This document shows, one piece after another, positions 8,139 through 15,624 of a stretch of DNA of 49,872 nt (within the stretch, counting starts at the first letter, position 1; every line of letters starts with the position of its first letter). The stretch spans positions 1-49,872 of the forward strand of contig NZ_JAOWRF010000033.1 of assembly GCF_025753815.1 (NCBI RefSeq), given 5' to 3'. Below the pieces are notes generated by a model. The model was given only the letters and a program-made list of their open reading frames with translations, did no database searches and was not told the DNA's origin. Made by a program: the position numbers and the translations under genes. The DNA comes from Plectonema radiosum NIES-515. GTDB taxonomy: Bacteria; Cyanobacteriota; Cyanobacteriia; Cyanobacteriales; Nostocaceae.

Positions 8139-9112
8139 GTTTTAACTCTCTAGAGGACGGTTGCTGTGTGAGGAGCACCTGCTGAGACAGTAATGGGACA
8201 AACTACACTATATGTATAACAACAAACCAATTGATTGAACCAGATATTTTATTCAAATTTTGCACAGTTTTACATAAACCAGATAACATGCCCTATACCT
8301 TGAAGAAGTACTGAGTTTTTACTTGGAATATGCTAGCAATGTACTGACACTAAGCACACACGAACTACTGATATACAGAAATTCGCCGCTGCTAAAACCT
8401 AACGACACCATAATAAACGCGATCGCGCTATTCGGGTGTTGAACGCATCAATTTTACTTACTACTTTTACTGGCAACCTGCGCTCACAGAACGTGTTTGT
8501 TTCTTGTGGCTTTAATCAAAGCTAACCTATTATAGGCAGCTTATTTTTATTTCGTGCCACACACCAGACCCCCATAACTGCAAAAGTATGACCTGACTGA
8601 AAAACTTGGTAAACGCACAACCTATCATACTGTGAAGAAGGCACTTATGCACTTACGCAGAGGGCACTTATGTAGTAATATGGTCGCTTGCTCAAACCCA
8701 CACCAATTCCAGACCACCAAAGCGAAAATTTTGGTGGGGGGCTTAAAAATACGCTTCCTTTGATCGCCAGAAGCACTACCTGCATCTACCAAAAGATAGA
8801 CATTCCAATTTAAGTTGCAATGCTTGCAAAAGCAAACTACTACTTAATTGATATTAACTACAACGAAACCCGAAGTCTTTGGGAACTATTAGGAACGATA
8901 TTGAGTGTGTAAACTCAGAACGTTTTGTTCTTAGACATCGCAAGGGAATTAAACTTGACAAAAGCAGATGCGTTTTATACTGGCTTATCTGCCAGATGAT
9001 TCATTATAACCCTGGTTAGCGATGCTGTCTTTTACAACCACCAAATCATTTTACAGCTAAATGAGCAATTTTTTAGTTAGTGTGATTGTGAAACTGCAAA
9101 ATTATTAGGGAA
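8139..9112. other. Long spacer without a supported gene
   Basis: About 1 kb between the divergently read secreted-protein gene and fmt. I find no coding frame with a ribosome site, no tRNA-like cloverleaf and no strong inverted repeat. A single HIP1-like GCGATCGCG lies near 8420. The promoters of both flanking genes must lie here, but I cannot place them. Confidence 0.5.
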
Positions 9113-9180
9113 TGGGTAATCGGTAATTGGTAATCGGTAATCGGTAATGCCCATTGCCCAATTCCCATTGCCCAATTCAC
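9113..9180. repeat. Heptamer repeat tract upstream of fmt
   Basis: About five GGTAATC/GGTAATT heptamers are followed by CCCATTGCCCAATTC units. Such degenerate heptamer tracts are a Nostocales trait. The tract runs into the start of the fmt open frame, which argues that the upstream in-frame ATG at 9154 is repeat-derived rather than the real start. Confidence 0.8.
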
Positions 9181-9189
9181 CATTTCCTT

Positions 9190-10194
9190 ATGAAAGTCGT
9201 ATTTTTTGGTACTCCCCAATTTGCCGTACCTACCCTAGAAAAATTGCTGAATCATCCAGAATTTGAAGTTTTGGCAGTAGTTACCCAGCCAGATAAACGT
9301 CGGGAACGGGGTAACAAACTGATACCATCACCGATAAAAGCTGCCACCACTGCTATTAACCTACCAATATGGCAACCCCAGCGGATAAAAAAAGACACTG
9401 AAACCTTAACTAAACTTAAACAATTACAGGCAGATGTATTTGTCGTAGTTGCCTATGGGCAGATTTTATCTCAAGAAATCTTGGATATGCCCAAATTGGG
9501 TTGTATTAATGTACATGGCTCGATTTTGCCGAAATATCGGGGTGCAGCTCCGATTCAGTGGTGTTTGTATAACGGTGAGAAAGAAACCGGCATCGCGACA
9601 ATGTTAATGGATGCGGGGATGGATACGGGAGCCATGCTGCTGAAAGCGACTACACCGATTAAATTACTGGATAATGCTCAAGATTTGGCAATTAGGCTAT
9701 CTCTAATCGGTGCAGATAAGCTTGTGGAAACGCTATCTCAGCTAGAACGGGGGGAAATTGAACCAATTGCTCAAGACGATTCACAAGCTACTTATGCACC
9801 TTTAATTAAAAAACCGGATTATGCATTGGATTGGTCAAAAAGCGCTTTTGCATTACACAATCAAATTAGAGGCTTTTATCCCAACTGCACTGCGACCTTT
9901 CGCAACCAACCGCTAAAAATCACTGCCACCGCTCCCCTTGGTTCTGCTTTTTGGAGTGAGTTACCACCAGAATTACAAGAAATAGAGCATAAATTGCCTG
10001 ATTTATCAACCATATCAAGTAATCCAGGAGTTGTGGTCAGCATTGTCAAGGGAATAGGAGCGATCGCTCAAACCGGCGATGGTTTATTATTGCTACGAGA
10101 AGTTCAGCTAGCCGGCAAACGTCCTCAATCAGGATGGGATTTTGTTAATGGTACCCGACTAGCTGTAGGAGAAGCGTTTGCCGGTGGGAGTTAG
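9190..10194 (+). CDS. fmt: Methionyl-tRNA formyltransferase
   Basis: Formylates initiator Met-tRNA with 10-formyl-THF for translation initiation. With the start at 9190 the protein begins [17 protein letters not shown] and has 334 residues, normal for the family; the longer frame adds only repeat-encoded residues. The N-terminal formyltransferase domain has the active-site segment [18 protein letters not shown] (about residues 106-123) with the catalytic Asn and His. The conserved Asp lies in [13 protein letters not shown]. The C-terminal OB-fold tRNA-binding domain follows from about 210 ([20 protein letters not shown] ... GFYPNC). The gene is followed by a perfect hairpin. Identity firm. 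Confidence 0.97.
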   Translation: MKVVFFGTPQFAVPTLEKLLNHPEFEVLAVVTQPDKRRERGNKLIPSPIKAATTAINLPIWQPQRIKKDTETLTKLKQLQADVFVVVAYGQILSQEILDMPKLGCINVHGSILPKYRGAAPIQWCLYNGEKETGIATMLMDAGMDTGAMLLKATTPIKLLDNAQDLAIRLSLIGADKLVETLSQLERGEIEPIAQDDSQATYAPLIKKPDYALDWSKSAFALHNQIRGFYPNCTATFRNQPLKITATAPLGSAFWSELPPELQEIEHKLPDLSTISSNPGVVVSIVKGIGAIAQTGDGLLLLREVQLAGKRPQSGWDFVNGTRLAVGEAFAGGS

Positions 10195-10246
10195 GAGTGC
10201 TCTTCAGTGGGAGACAAGGGAATTGCTGATTCTTGACTTTAGTACA

Positions 10247-10265
10247 GACGTTCCGCCGGAACGTC
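10247..10265. terminator. Hairpin downstream of fmt
   Basis: GACGTTCCG and CGGAACGTC form a perfect 9-bp stem around a single C. The same core (GACGTTCC...GGAACGTCTCTACCAA) is found in the third unit of the tandem repeats at 26856-26951. It is therefore a dispersed repeat that may serve as a terminator between convergent genes. There is no T tract. Confidence 0.45.
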
Positions 10266-10287
10266 TCTACAACTTTGCGACTCCTAA

Positions 10288-10632
10288 CTATTCATAGAAA
10301 CGGCAAGAATCACAGGGTCCTTCTGGGTTAACTGCACAGCGAATAATCTCTGAATTAGCATTATAGTGGCAGGTGGCATCTCCGACTACCCAACGTCCGT
10401 TTACCAAACTTTTCTCTGATGGTCGTTTGGCGGATTGTACGTAAAGAGCTATATTTTGTAAACAGTAACGTCCTGCCTTAAGCTGATATCTGTGGCGTCG
10501 CTCTAAAACTGCGTAGGTTTTACCTTCCAAATCGAGATAGTTTCCGGGTTGTGGTGTCCAATCAAATTGTACGTTGCCGAGGGATTGGCGCGGATGCGTC
10601 AGAATCACCTCGGTTGAAAGAGATGGCTCCAT
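10288..10632 (-). CDS. Small cysteine-containing cyanobacterial protein (DUF6464-like)
   Basis: A 114-residue soluble protein. The middle is beta-rich (PGNYLDLEGKTYAVLERRHR, then YQLKAGRYCLQNIALYVQ). The C-terminus carries conserved-looking cysteines in DATCHYN, IIRCAVNPEGPCDSC and RFYE. The CxxNPxGPCxxC pattern suggests a metal- or cluster-binding knuckle. I believe this matches the uncharacterised cyanobacterial family DUF6464, from memory only. No function is known. It is convergent with fmt, which ends about 90 bp away. Confidence 0.8.
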   Translation of the reverse strand: MEPSLSTEVILTHPRQSLGNVQFDWTPQPGNYLDLEGKTYAVLERRHRYQLKAGRYCLQNIALYVQSAKRPSEKSLVNGRWVVGDATCHYNANSEIIRCAVNPEGPCDSCRFYE

Positions 10633-10836
10633 AAGCTTTTGTAATTTGGTTTACATTATTAGGATGGTAACGCACTCTTGTTACCCAATTTTGCCTAGTT
10701 TATGTTAGATTTAACGATTTATTAAAATTATGCCTGCGTAGTGAGGACTTCAGTCCTCTGTTGATAATATGAGGACTTCAGCCCACATTCCGCAGGTGCG
10801 ATCGCAAAAAAGCGACACTGAACTTTGCCCTAGAAG

Positions 10837-11019
10837 TTAAAAGTTGCCAGGATCGTCATCAAGTGCTAATAAGAAATTAATCAAGTCTGTTTGCTGTTGT
10901 GGACTAAACCCAGCCTGATTATCTACATAAAACTCATGACCTGTGCCATCCAGGTTACTCCGCTCTGGGCTTAAAGCAGGGTTCAATTTGTTGGCTCCCA
11001 CAACTTTCTCACAGGGCAA
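10837..11019 (-). pseudogene. C-terminal relic of a larger gene, probably a di-haem cytochrome c-type protein
   Basis: A 60-residue open frame with NPALSPERSNLDGTGHEFYV and GFSPQQQTDLINFLLALDDD. That ending resembles the C-termini of di-haem cytochrome c / thiol-oxidoreductase-like proteins, which end in a short helix about loading the last haem domain. No CxxCH is left. The upstream side is cut exactly where a dispersed-repeat segment (GGCAACGCATAATTAATTT) begins, so the rest of the gene was probably lost in an element-associated event. Family assignment is a guess. Confidence 0.4.
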
Positions 11020-11051
11020 CGCATAATTAATTTAGGTCGATGTCTACTAGT
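11013..11051. repeat. Partial copy of the MITE-like repeat
   Basis: GGGCAACGCATAATTAATTT followed by AGGTCGATGTCTACTAG matches the right half of the other copies (compare 48053-48083). It abuts the truncated gene relic. Confidence 0.6.
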
Positions 11052-11141
11052 TAGTTTCGAGTACCTAGTTTAACATTAAGGGGAATTGCGAATTGACAAA
11101 CAGTTTTGTCGTCTTAACCTGTCACGAATGCCTCTGCCCTT

Positions 11142-11306
11142 ATGACTGTAAAACTCCAGACCGAAAAAGACAAGTTGCCCGCTTGCACTAATATAAAGCG
11201 AAATCAAGAAACAGAAAACGAAAAAGTTCTATGTTCTCATTGTCAGCGCACAGCTGCGAACGGTATTAAATGTAAGGGAATTTGTGTGGCTGACAATGAC
11301 TATTGA
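11142..11306 (+). CDS. 54-residue CxxC zinc-ribbon-like protein
   Basis: An ATG frame of 54 codons plus stop. The protein starts MTVKLQTEKDKLPACTNIKR. Its second half has KVLCSHCQRTAANGIKCKGI followed by CVADNDY. Five cysteines (one at about 15, the rest as CxxC and CxxxxC) suggest a small metal-binding knuckle. It is upstream of, and convergent with, cyanase. The regular composition and the cysteine pattern make it likely real. I recall similar short proteins in other Nostocales but cannot name a family. Confidence 0.6.
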   Translation: MTVKLQTEKDKLPACTNIKRNQETENEKVLCSHCQRTAANGIKCKGICVADNDY

Positions 11307-11507
11307 GACAATGAACAGTTGAGCGATCGCAATCAAAGCTAGGGTTCACGTCTTTCCTTCCTTGTTGAATTGAGGAGAAATCTGCTCAATTCAACAACTG
11401 CAACGGTTCATACATTTTGGCAATCTAATTGCAAGCTATAGACCTAAAAATACCACTCGATGTACAAAAACCATTATGGTTGAAGAGCGGTTTTAATGTA
11501 GTGATAA

Positions 11508-11948
11508 TTACCATTTTTTGTAAGGGAGGAACTTACCTGACATAACAATTTTCACGCGATCGCCTTTTGGGTCTTCTTCCTTGCTTACATCCAAAGTAAA
11601 ATCGATAGCACTCATAATTCCATCACCAAACTTTTCTTGAACTATATCTTTGAGTGGAAGTCCGTACACCTGCATAATTTCATAGAACCGATAAACAAAA
11701 GGGTCAGTTGGAACAATAGAATCACTACCTTTTATCGGGTATTTAGTTAAATATGACGCATAGTCCGCACCAAGCCCTAATGCCTCAACTAGCAACTTTG
11801 CTTCTTCAGGTGAAGCACTCGCTTGACGGTAAATTACAGAGGCAATCCATACTTCGTTACGTTGCAACTTGAGTGCTAATTCTGCAAAAGTTAATCCCTT
11901 ATCTTCTTTTGCTGCTAAAAGTTTTTGAGTAATTTCAGAAATAGACAT
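11508..11948 (-). CDS. cynS: Cyanate hydratase (cyanase)
   Basis: A 146-residue protein of the length expected for cyanase, which converts cyanate and bicarbonate to ammonia and CO2. The N-terminal helical domain (residues 1-80) resembles a POU-like fold ([20 protein letters not shown]). The C-terminal catalytic part has [20 protein letters not shown], carrying the Arg and Glu of the active site. [11 protein letters not shown] carries the Ser. It ends [10 protein letters not shown], typical of the family. The enzyme is a cytoplasmic decamer of dimers. No cyanate/nitrate transporter gene is next to it, unlike some cyanobacteria. Identity firm. Confidence 0.97.
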   Translation of the reverse strand: MSISEITQKLLAAKEDKGLTFAELALKLQRNEVWIASVIYRQASASPEEAKLLVEALGLGADYASYLTKYPIKGSDSIVPTDPFVYRFYEIMQVYGLPLKDIVQEKFGDGIMSAIDFTLDVSKEEDPKGDRVKIVMSGKFLPYKKW

Positions 11949-12152
11949 GTTTGTTTGTAATGGTTGATTTGTTCTACTAGATTCATCTCATCACATATGC
12001 CTGCGACTATCCCGCATCCTGTACCCTTGTATCTAATGATGAAGCTGTCATGCTAACCATTATGCAGCATTTACGTCATTTTCAAAAATACACCATTTGC
12101 GATCGCACCTGCGGAATCTGGGCTTGGGTTCTCACTACGGCTTTAAAATTGT

Positions 12153-12235
12153 GGAACAGACGTAGCACATGCAACGTCTCTACATGGGTTTTGGGTCACG
12201 CATAATTAATTTCCACTTCCTTTGTGTCTAATACG
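12153..12235. repeat. MITE-like dispersed repeat, copy near the glycosidase gene
   Basis: ACAGACGTAGCACATGCAAC, then GTCTCTACATGGGTTTTGGG, then TCACGCATAATTAATTTCCA and a GTGTCTAATAC end. Same module order as at 6664 and 14780. Confidence 0.6.
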
Positions 12236-12314
12236 TCTTTTAGAAATGACTTGAGAAAAGTTACACCGATGCGCTAGTGTTCATAATCGTGACTGCATGT
12301 TGTAACATCAGGCG

Positions 12315-14738
12315 ATGACAAATCAATCTTCCCCAGAAATTCCTTCTTGCACTTGGAGCCGTCCCATTGGTAAAGGGTGGGACAAACCTTATACTGTTCG
12401 TTATCCCAGTAATATTGATGATGGTCCTTGGCATGGAATGCCTCTAGGAGGTTTCGGTGCTGGTTGTATCGGTCGTTCTTCACGGGGAGATTTTAACCTT
12501 TGGCATATTGACGGGGGGGAACATACTTTTCAAACTATCCCCGCTTGTCAATTTAGTGTATTTGAGTCAGATGGAAGTTCTTCTCAAGCTTACGCTTTGT
12601 GTACGCAACTCCCTGAGGATGAGAGTTTGGCTGGGTGGAAGTGGTATCCTGAAGGGGACGCGATGAATCGCGTCACTACGGGGAATTATCACGCTTTATA
12701 TCCACGTAGCTGGTTTGTGTATGAAAATGTGTTTCAAGCACAGTTAACTTGCGAGCAGTTTTCCCCTGTGTGGGCAAATAATTATCAAGAAACTAGCTAT
12801 CCACTCGGAATGTTTGTGTGGACTGCTCATAACCCAAGTGAAGCACCTATTACTCTGAGCATTATGCTCACCTGGCAAAATATGGTAGGCTGGTTTACTA
12901 ATGCTATCAAATCTCCTGAAGTGCGGGTGCGCGATGATGGCAGTCCGGTTTACGAGTATCAGCCGCGTTTGGGCGAAAGTGAAGGTAATTATAACCGATT
13001 AGTGGAAAATAGTCAATATATCGGGTTTGAGTTGGGTAAAGTTGGTATTAATGAACCTGTAAAAGAAGGTGAAGGGCAATGGTGCATTGCTACCGAAAAA
13101 CATTCCCAAGTTGAGTTATTCTATCATAGCCGCTGGAACCCAGTTGGGACTGGTGAGGATGTGTGGCAAAGCTTCGCGGAAGATGGTTCTTTGACGAATT
13201 ATCTTGATGATACATCGGCAGCGGTGGGGGAACAAATAGGAGTTGCCCTTGCGATTCGTTTTACTCTGCAACCGGGGGAAACTCTAGAAATTCCCTTTGT
13301 TCTGAGTTGGGATTTTCCGGTGACAGAATTTGCGTCTGGAATCAACTATTACCGCAGATATACAGATTTTTTTGGTCGCTCTGGCAAGAATGCTTGGGCG
13401 ATCGCTTGTGTTGCTCTTCAACAATATCAAAGTTGGCGATCGCAAATTCAAACTTGGCAACAACCAATTCTCAACCGCCAAGATTTGCCAAACTGGTTTA
13501 AAATGGCTTTGTTTAATGAGCTTTACAACCTCACCAGCGGTGGTACTCTCTGGAGTGCAGCATCATTACTCGATCCTATCGGTCAATTTGCAGTCTTAGA
13601 GTGCTTAGATTACCGCTGGTATGAAAGTCTCGATGTGCGGTTGTATGGTTCCTTTGCTTTGTTGATGCTGTTTCCGGAACTGGAAAAAGCGGTAATTCGT
13701 GCCTTTGCACGGGCTATTCCTCAAAGTGATGAAACTGAGCGTATCATTGGCTACTACTTGACTACAAAAACAAACAGTCCGATAGCAGTCAGGAAAGTCG
13801 CAGGGGCAACACCTCACGATTTAGGTGCACCGAATGAACATGTTTGGGAAAAAACAAATTATACTAGCTATCAAGACTGCAATTTGTGGAAGGATTTAGG
13901 CTGTGACTTTGTTTTGCAAGTATACCGCGACTATTTGTTTACGGGTTCTCATGATATAGAATTCTTAACTGATTGCTGGAATGCGATCGTGCAGACTCTT
14001 GATTATGTCAAAGATTTTGATCGAGATGGCGATGGTATTCCAGAAAATTCTGGTGCCCCTGACCAAACTTTTGATGATTGGCGGTTGTTAGGTATAAGTG
14101 CTTATTGTGGTGGATTGTGGTTGGCAGCTTTAGAAGCGGCGATCGCAATCAGTGATATTTTAATCAGATACCCGACAGACAAGCAAGATTCTAAACAATT
14201 CGCAGATCAAAAATCTGTCTACGAAAGTTGGTTGAAACAATCTCGCTCTATCTACGAAGAAAAACTTTGGAATGGTCAATACTACCGACTTGATAGTGAA
14301 AGCGGTTCTGATGTGGTGATGGCAGATCAATTGTGCGGTCAATTTTATGCTCGTTTGTTAAGTTTACCTGATATTGTTTCAAGCGATCGCGCTTTTTCTG
14401 CCTTACAAACAGTTTATAATACCTGCTTTCTCAAATTCCATAATGGCAAGTTTGGTGCTGCTAACGGTCTTCGTCTTGACGGTTCACCAGAAAATCCTCA
14501 AGCTACTCATCCTCTAGAAGTTTGGACAGGAATAAACTTTGGGCTGGCAGCTTTTCTGGTACAAATGAAAATGAAAAATGAAGCATTTAGCTTGACCCAA
14601 GCTGTGGTCAGCCAGATTTATGACAATGGTCTGCAATTCCGCACACCAGAAGCAATCACCGCATCTGGTACATTTCGTGCCAGTACCTATCTCCGTGCAA
14701 TGGCAATTTGGGCTATTTACTTAGTTATTGGTGAATAA
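12315..14738 (+). CDS. GH116 family glycosidase (non-lysosomal glucosylceramidase type)
   Basis: An 807-residue protein. The N-terminal beta-sandwich (to about residue 330) opens with DDGPWHGMPLGGFGAGCIGR, a hallmark of the bile-acid beta-glucosidase/GBA2-like family. The C-terminal (alpha/alpha)6 catalytic domain carries HDLGAPNEHVWEKTNYTSYQ and NSGAPDQTFDDWRLLGISAY. The latter is followed by CGGLWLAALEAA. These segments hold the acidic residues of the active site; I do not assign the nucleophile by number. The late KFGAANGLRLDGSPENPQAT and WTGINFGLAA are also typical. Family members hydrolyse beta-glucosides, including glucosylceramide, or beta-xylosides. The substrate here is unknown. There is no signal peptide. 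A hairpin follows at 14780. Confidence 0.92.
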   Translation: MTNQSSPEIPSCTWSRPIGKGWDKPYTVRYPSNIDDGPWHGMPLGGFGAGCIGRSSRGDFNLWHIDGGEHTFQTIPACQFSVFESDGSSSQAYALCTQLPEDESLAGWKWYPEGDAMNRVTTGNYHALYPRSWFVYENVFQAQLTCEQFSPVWANNYQETSYPLGMFVWTAHNPSEAPITLSIMLTWQNMVGWFTNAIKSPEVRVRDDGSPVYEYQPRLGESEGNYNRLVENSQYIGFELGKVGINEPVKEGEGQWCIATEKHSQVELFYHSRWNPVGTGEDVWQSFAEDGSLTNYLDDTSAAVGEQIGVALAIRFTLQPGETLEIPFVLSWDFPVTEFASGINYYRRYTDFFGRSGKNAWAIACVALQQYQSWRSQIQTWQQPILNRQDLPNWFKMALFNELYNLTSGGTLWSAASLLDPIGQFAVLECLDYRWYESLDVRLYGSFALLMLFPELEKAVIRAFARAIPQSDETERIIGYYLTTKTNSPIAVRKVAGATPHDLGAPNEHVWEKTNYTSYQDCNLWKDLGCDFVLQVYRDYLFTGSHDIEFLTDCWNAIVQTLDYVKDFDRDGDGIPENSGAPDQTFDDWRLLGISAYCGGLWLAALEAAIAISDILIRYPTDKQDSKQFADQKSVYESWLKQSRSIYEEKLWNGQYYRLDSESGSDVVMADQLCGQFYARLLSLPDIVSSDRAFSALQTVYNTCFLKFHNGKFGAANGLRLDGSPENPQATHPLEVWTGINFGLAAFLVQMKMKNEAFSLTQAVVSQIYDNGLQFRTPEAITASGTFRASTYLRAMAIWAIYLVIGE

Positions 14739-14779
14739 TCTGTGCATGTTTAATTTGTAGTGATTTCTGAATAAAAGAA

Positions 14780-14862
14780 TGTAGAGAGGTTACATGTAAC
14801 TTCTCTACAAGGGTTTCAGATAACGCATAATTAATTTCCACACCTACCTATGTCTACTAGGT
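14780..14862. repeat. MITE-like repeat with palindromic core after the glycosidase gene
   Basis: TGTAGAGAGGTTACA is followed at once by TGTAACTTCTCTACA (14780-14809), a near-perfect palindrome (14 of 15 pairs). Then come AGGGTTTCAGATAACGCATA, ATTAATTTCCAC and TATGTCTACTAGG. The order of parts equals the other copies. The palindrome could end transcription of the glycosidase gene. Confidence 0.65.
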
Positions 14863-15510
14863 CAACCTAATTAAAAGCACATACCTCTAGAAGCAGATTT
14901 TAGCTTTTGTCAAAATTTGCGGTAAGTTTTTATCAAAAATATTTTTACATCTATGGTTACACTTTCCGGTTATTTCAAGAAGTAATAGAAAAGATGAGTA
15001 GTGGTTAAGTTTTAGCAAAGGAAAGACTCAAGATTACTAGTTTCAAAAATGCAAATATTACTAGATTGAGCCAAAAATATAACCAATTTCACACTAATTA
15101 TGTTCACAATGCACAATAATTTTGATAAAAGGTGCTTTTACCAAAATTATTTTGTGAAGTCATAATGTCTGTAAAAATGAATGGAACACAAATGAATATC
15201 TTTCAATTACATTTATTTGCGATCTATGTTTAAACTAAAAGAGGAAAAGTTATAACAGTTATTTGCTTGATGGTTATTTTATTAAACTACGGTTAAAGAA
15301 TAAGTGAAATTTTGATAAAGTATGGAAGGGTTATTAACGGGGATAGGCGAAATTTTCTCTTAACACTAGGCACAATTAGTACACTGATAAATTCAGTAAT
15401 TGAGGTTACAAAAAAAATGTTTTATTTGATACAGTTATTTAACTAAAAGTCGCTGAAAAATGAGAGGAAAGCAATTAGTAATTAAAAACACAATGAATTG
15501 CGTTTTTCAG
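14863..15510. other. AT-rich upstream region of hetC
   Basis: About 650 bp with no supported gene. In Anabaena the hetC promoter is known to be NtcA-activated from a site several hundred bases upstream, so regulatory sites are expected here. I find no perfect GTA-N8-TAC. The nearest relaxed match is TGT-N9-ACA at 15101-15115, which could be chance in such AT-rich DNA. Confidence 0.4.
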
Positions 15511-15512
15511 AG

Positions 15513-15541
15513 GCTATTGGAATAAAGCTAAAGCCAATAGC
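15513..15541. promoter_or_regulatory. Stem-loop upstream of hetC
   Basis: GCTATTGG (15513-15520) and CCAATAGC (15534-15541) form a perfect 8-bp stem with a 13-nt loop, 84 bp before the hetC start. It could act in the leader of a longer hetC transcript or bind a dimeric protein. Confidence 0.4.
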
Positions 15542-15564
15542 TTAAGTAATTGTCAGTTTTTTTG

Positions 15565-15579
15565 GTGCTATAATAGCAC
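15565..15579. promoter_or_regulatory. Palindrome over a TATAAT box just upstream of hetC
   Basis: GTGCTAT-A-ATAGCAC is a perfect 7+1+7 palindrome that contains TATAAT at 15569-15574, 50 bp before the hetC ATG. A -10 hexamer inside a dyad is a good place for an operator. No convincing -35 lies 17 bp upstream (GTAATT), as in activator-dependent promoters. Confidence 0.45.
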
Positions 15580-15624
15580 GCTCCGCCAAAGTTAAAAATT
15601 TACTAAAACATTTAAGATTAAACC

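Noticed and set aside
8139-9112. tRNA or small RNA gene in the 1-kb spacer
   Set aside because: No T-loop-like GTTCGANTC with matching acceptor stem and no strong hairpin was found by eye.
15101-15115. NtcA-type site TGT-N9-ACA upstream of hetC
   Set aside because: It matches only a relaxed consensus, no TAN3T box lies at the expected distance, and such matches are common in AT-rich DNA.
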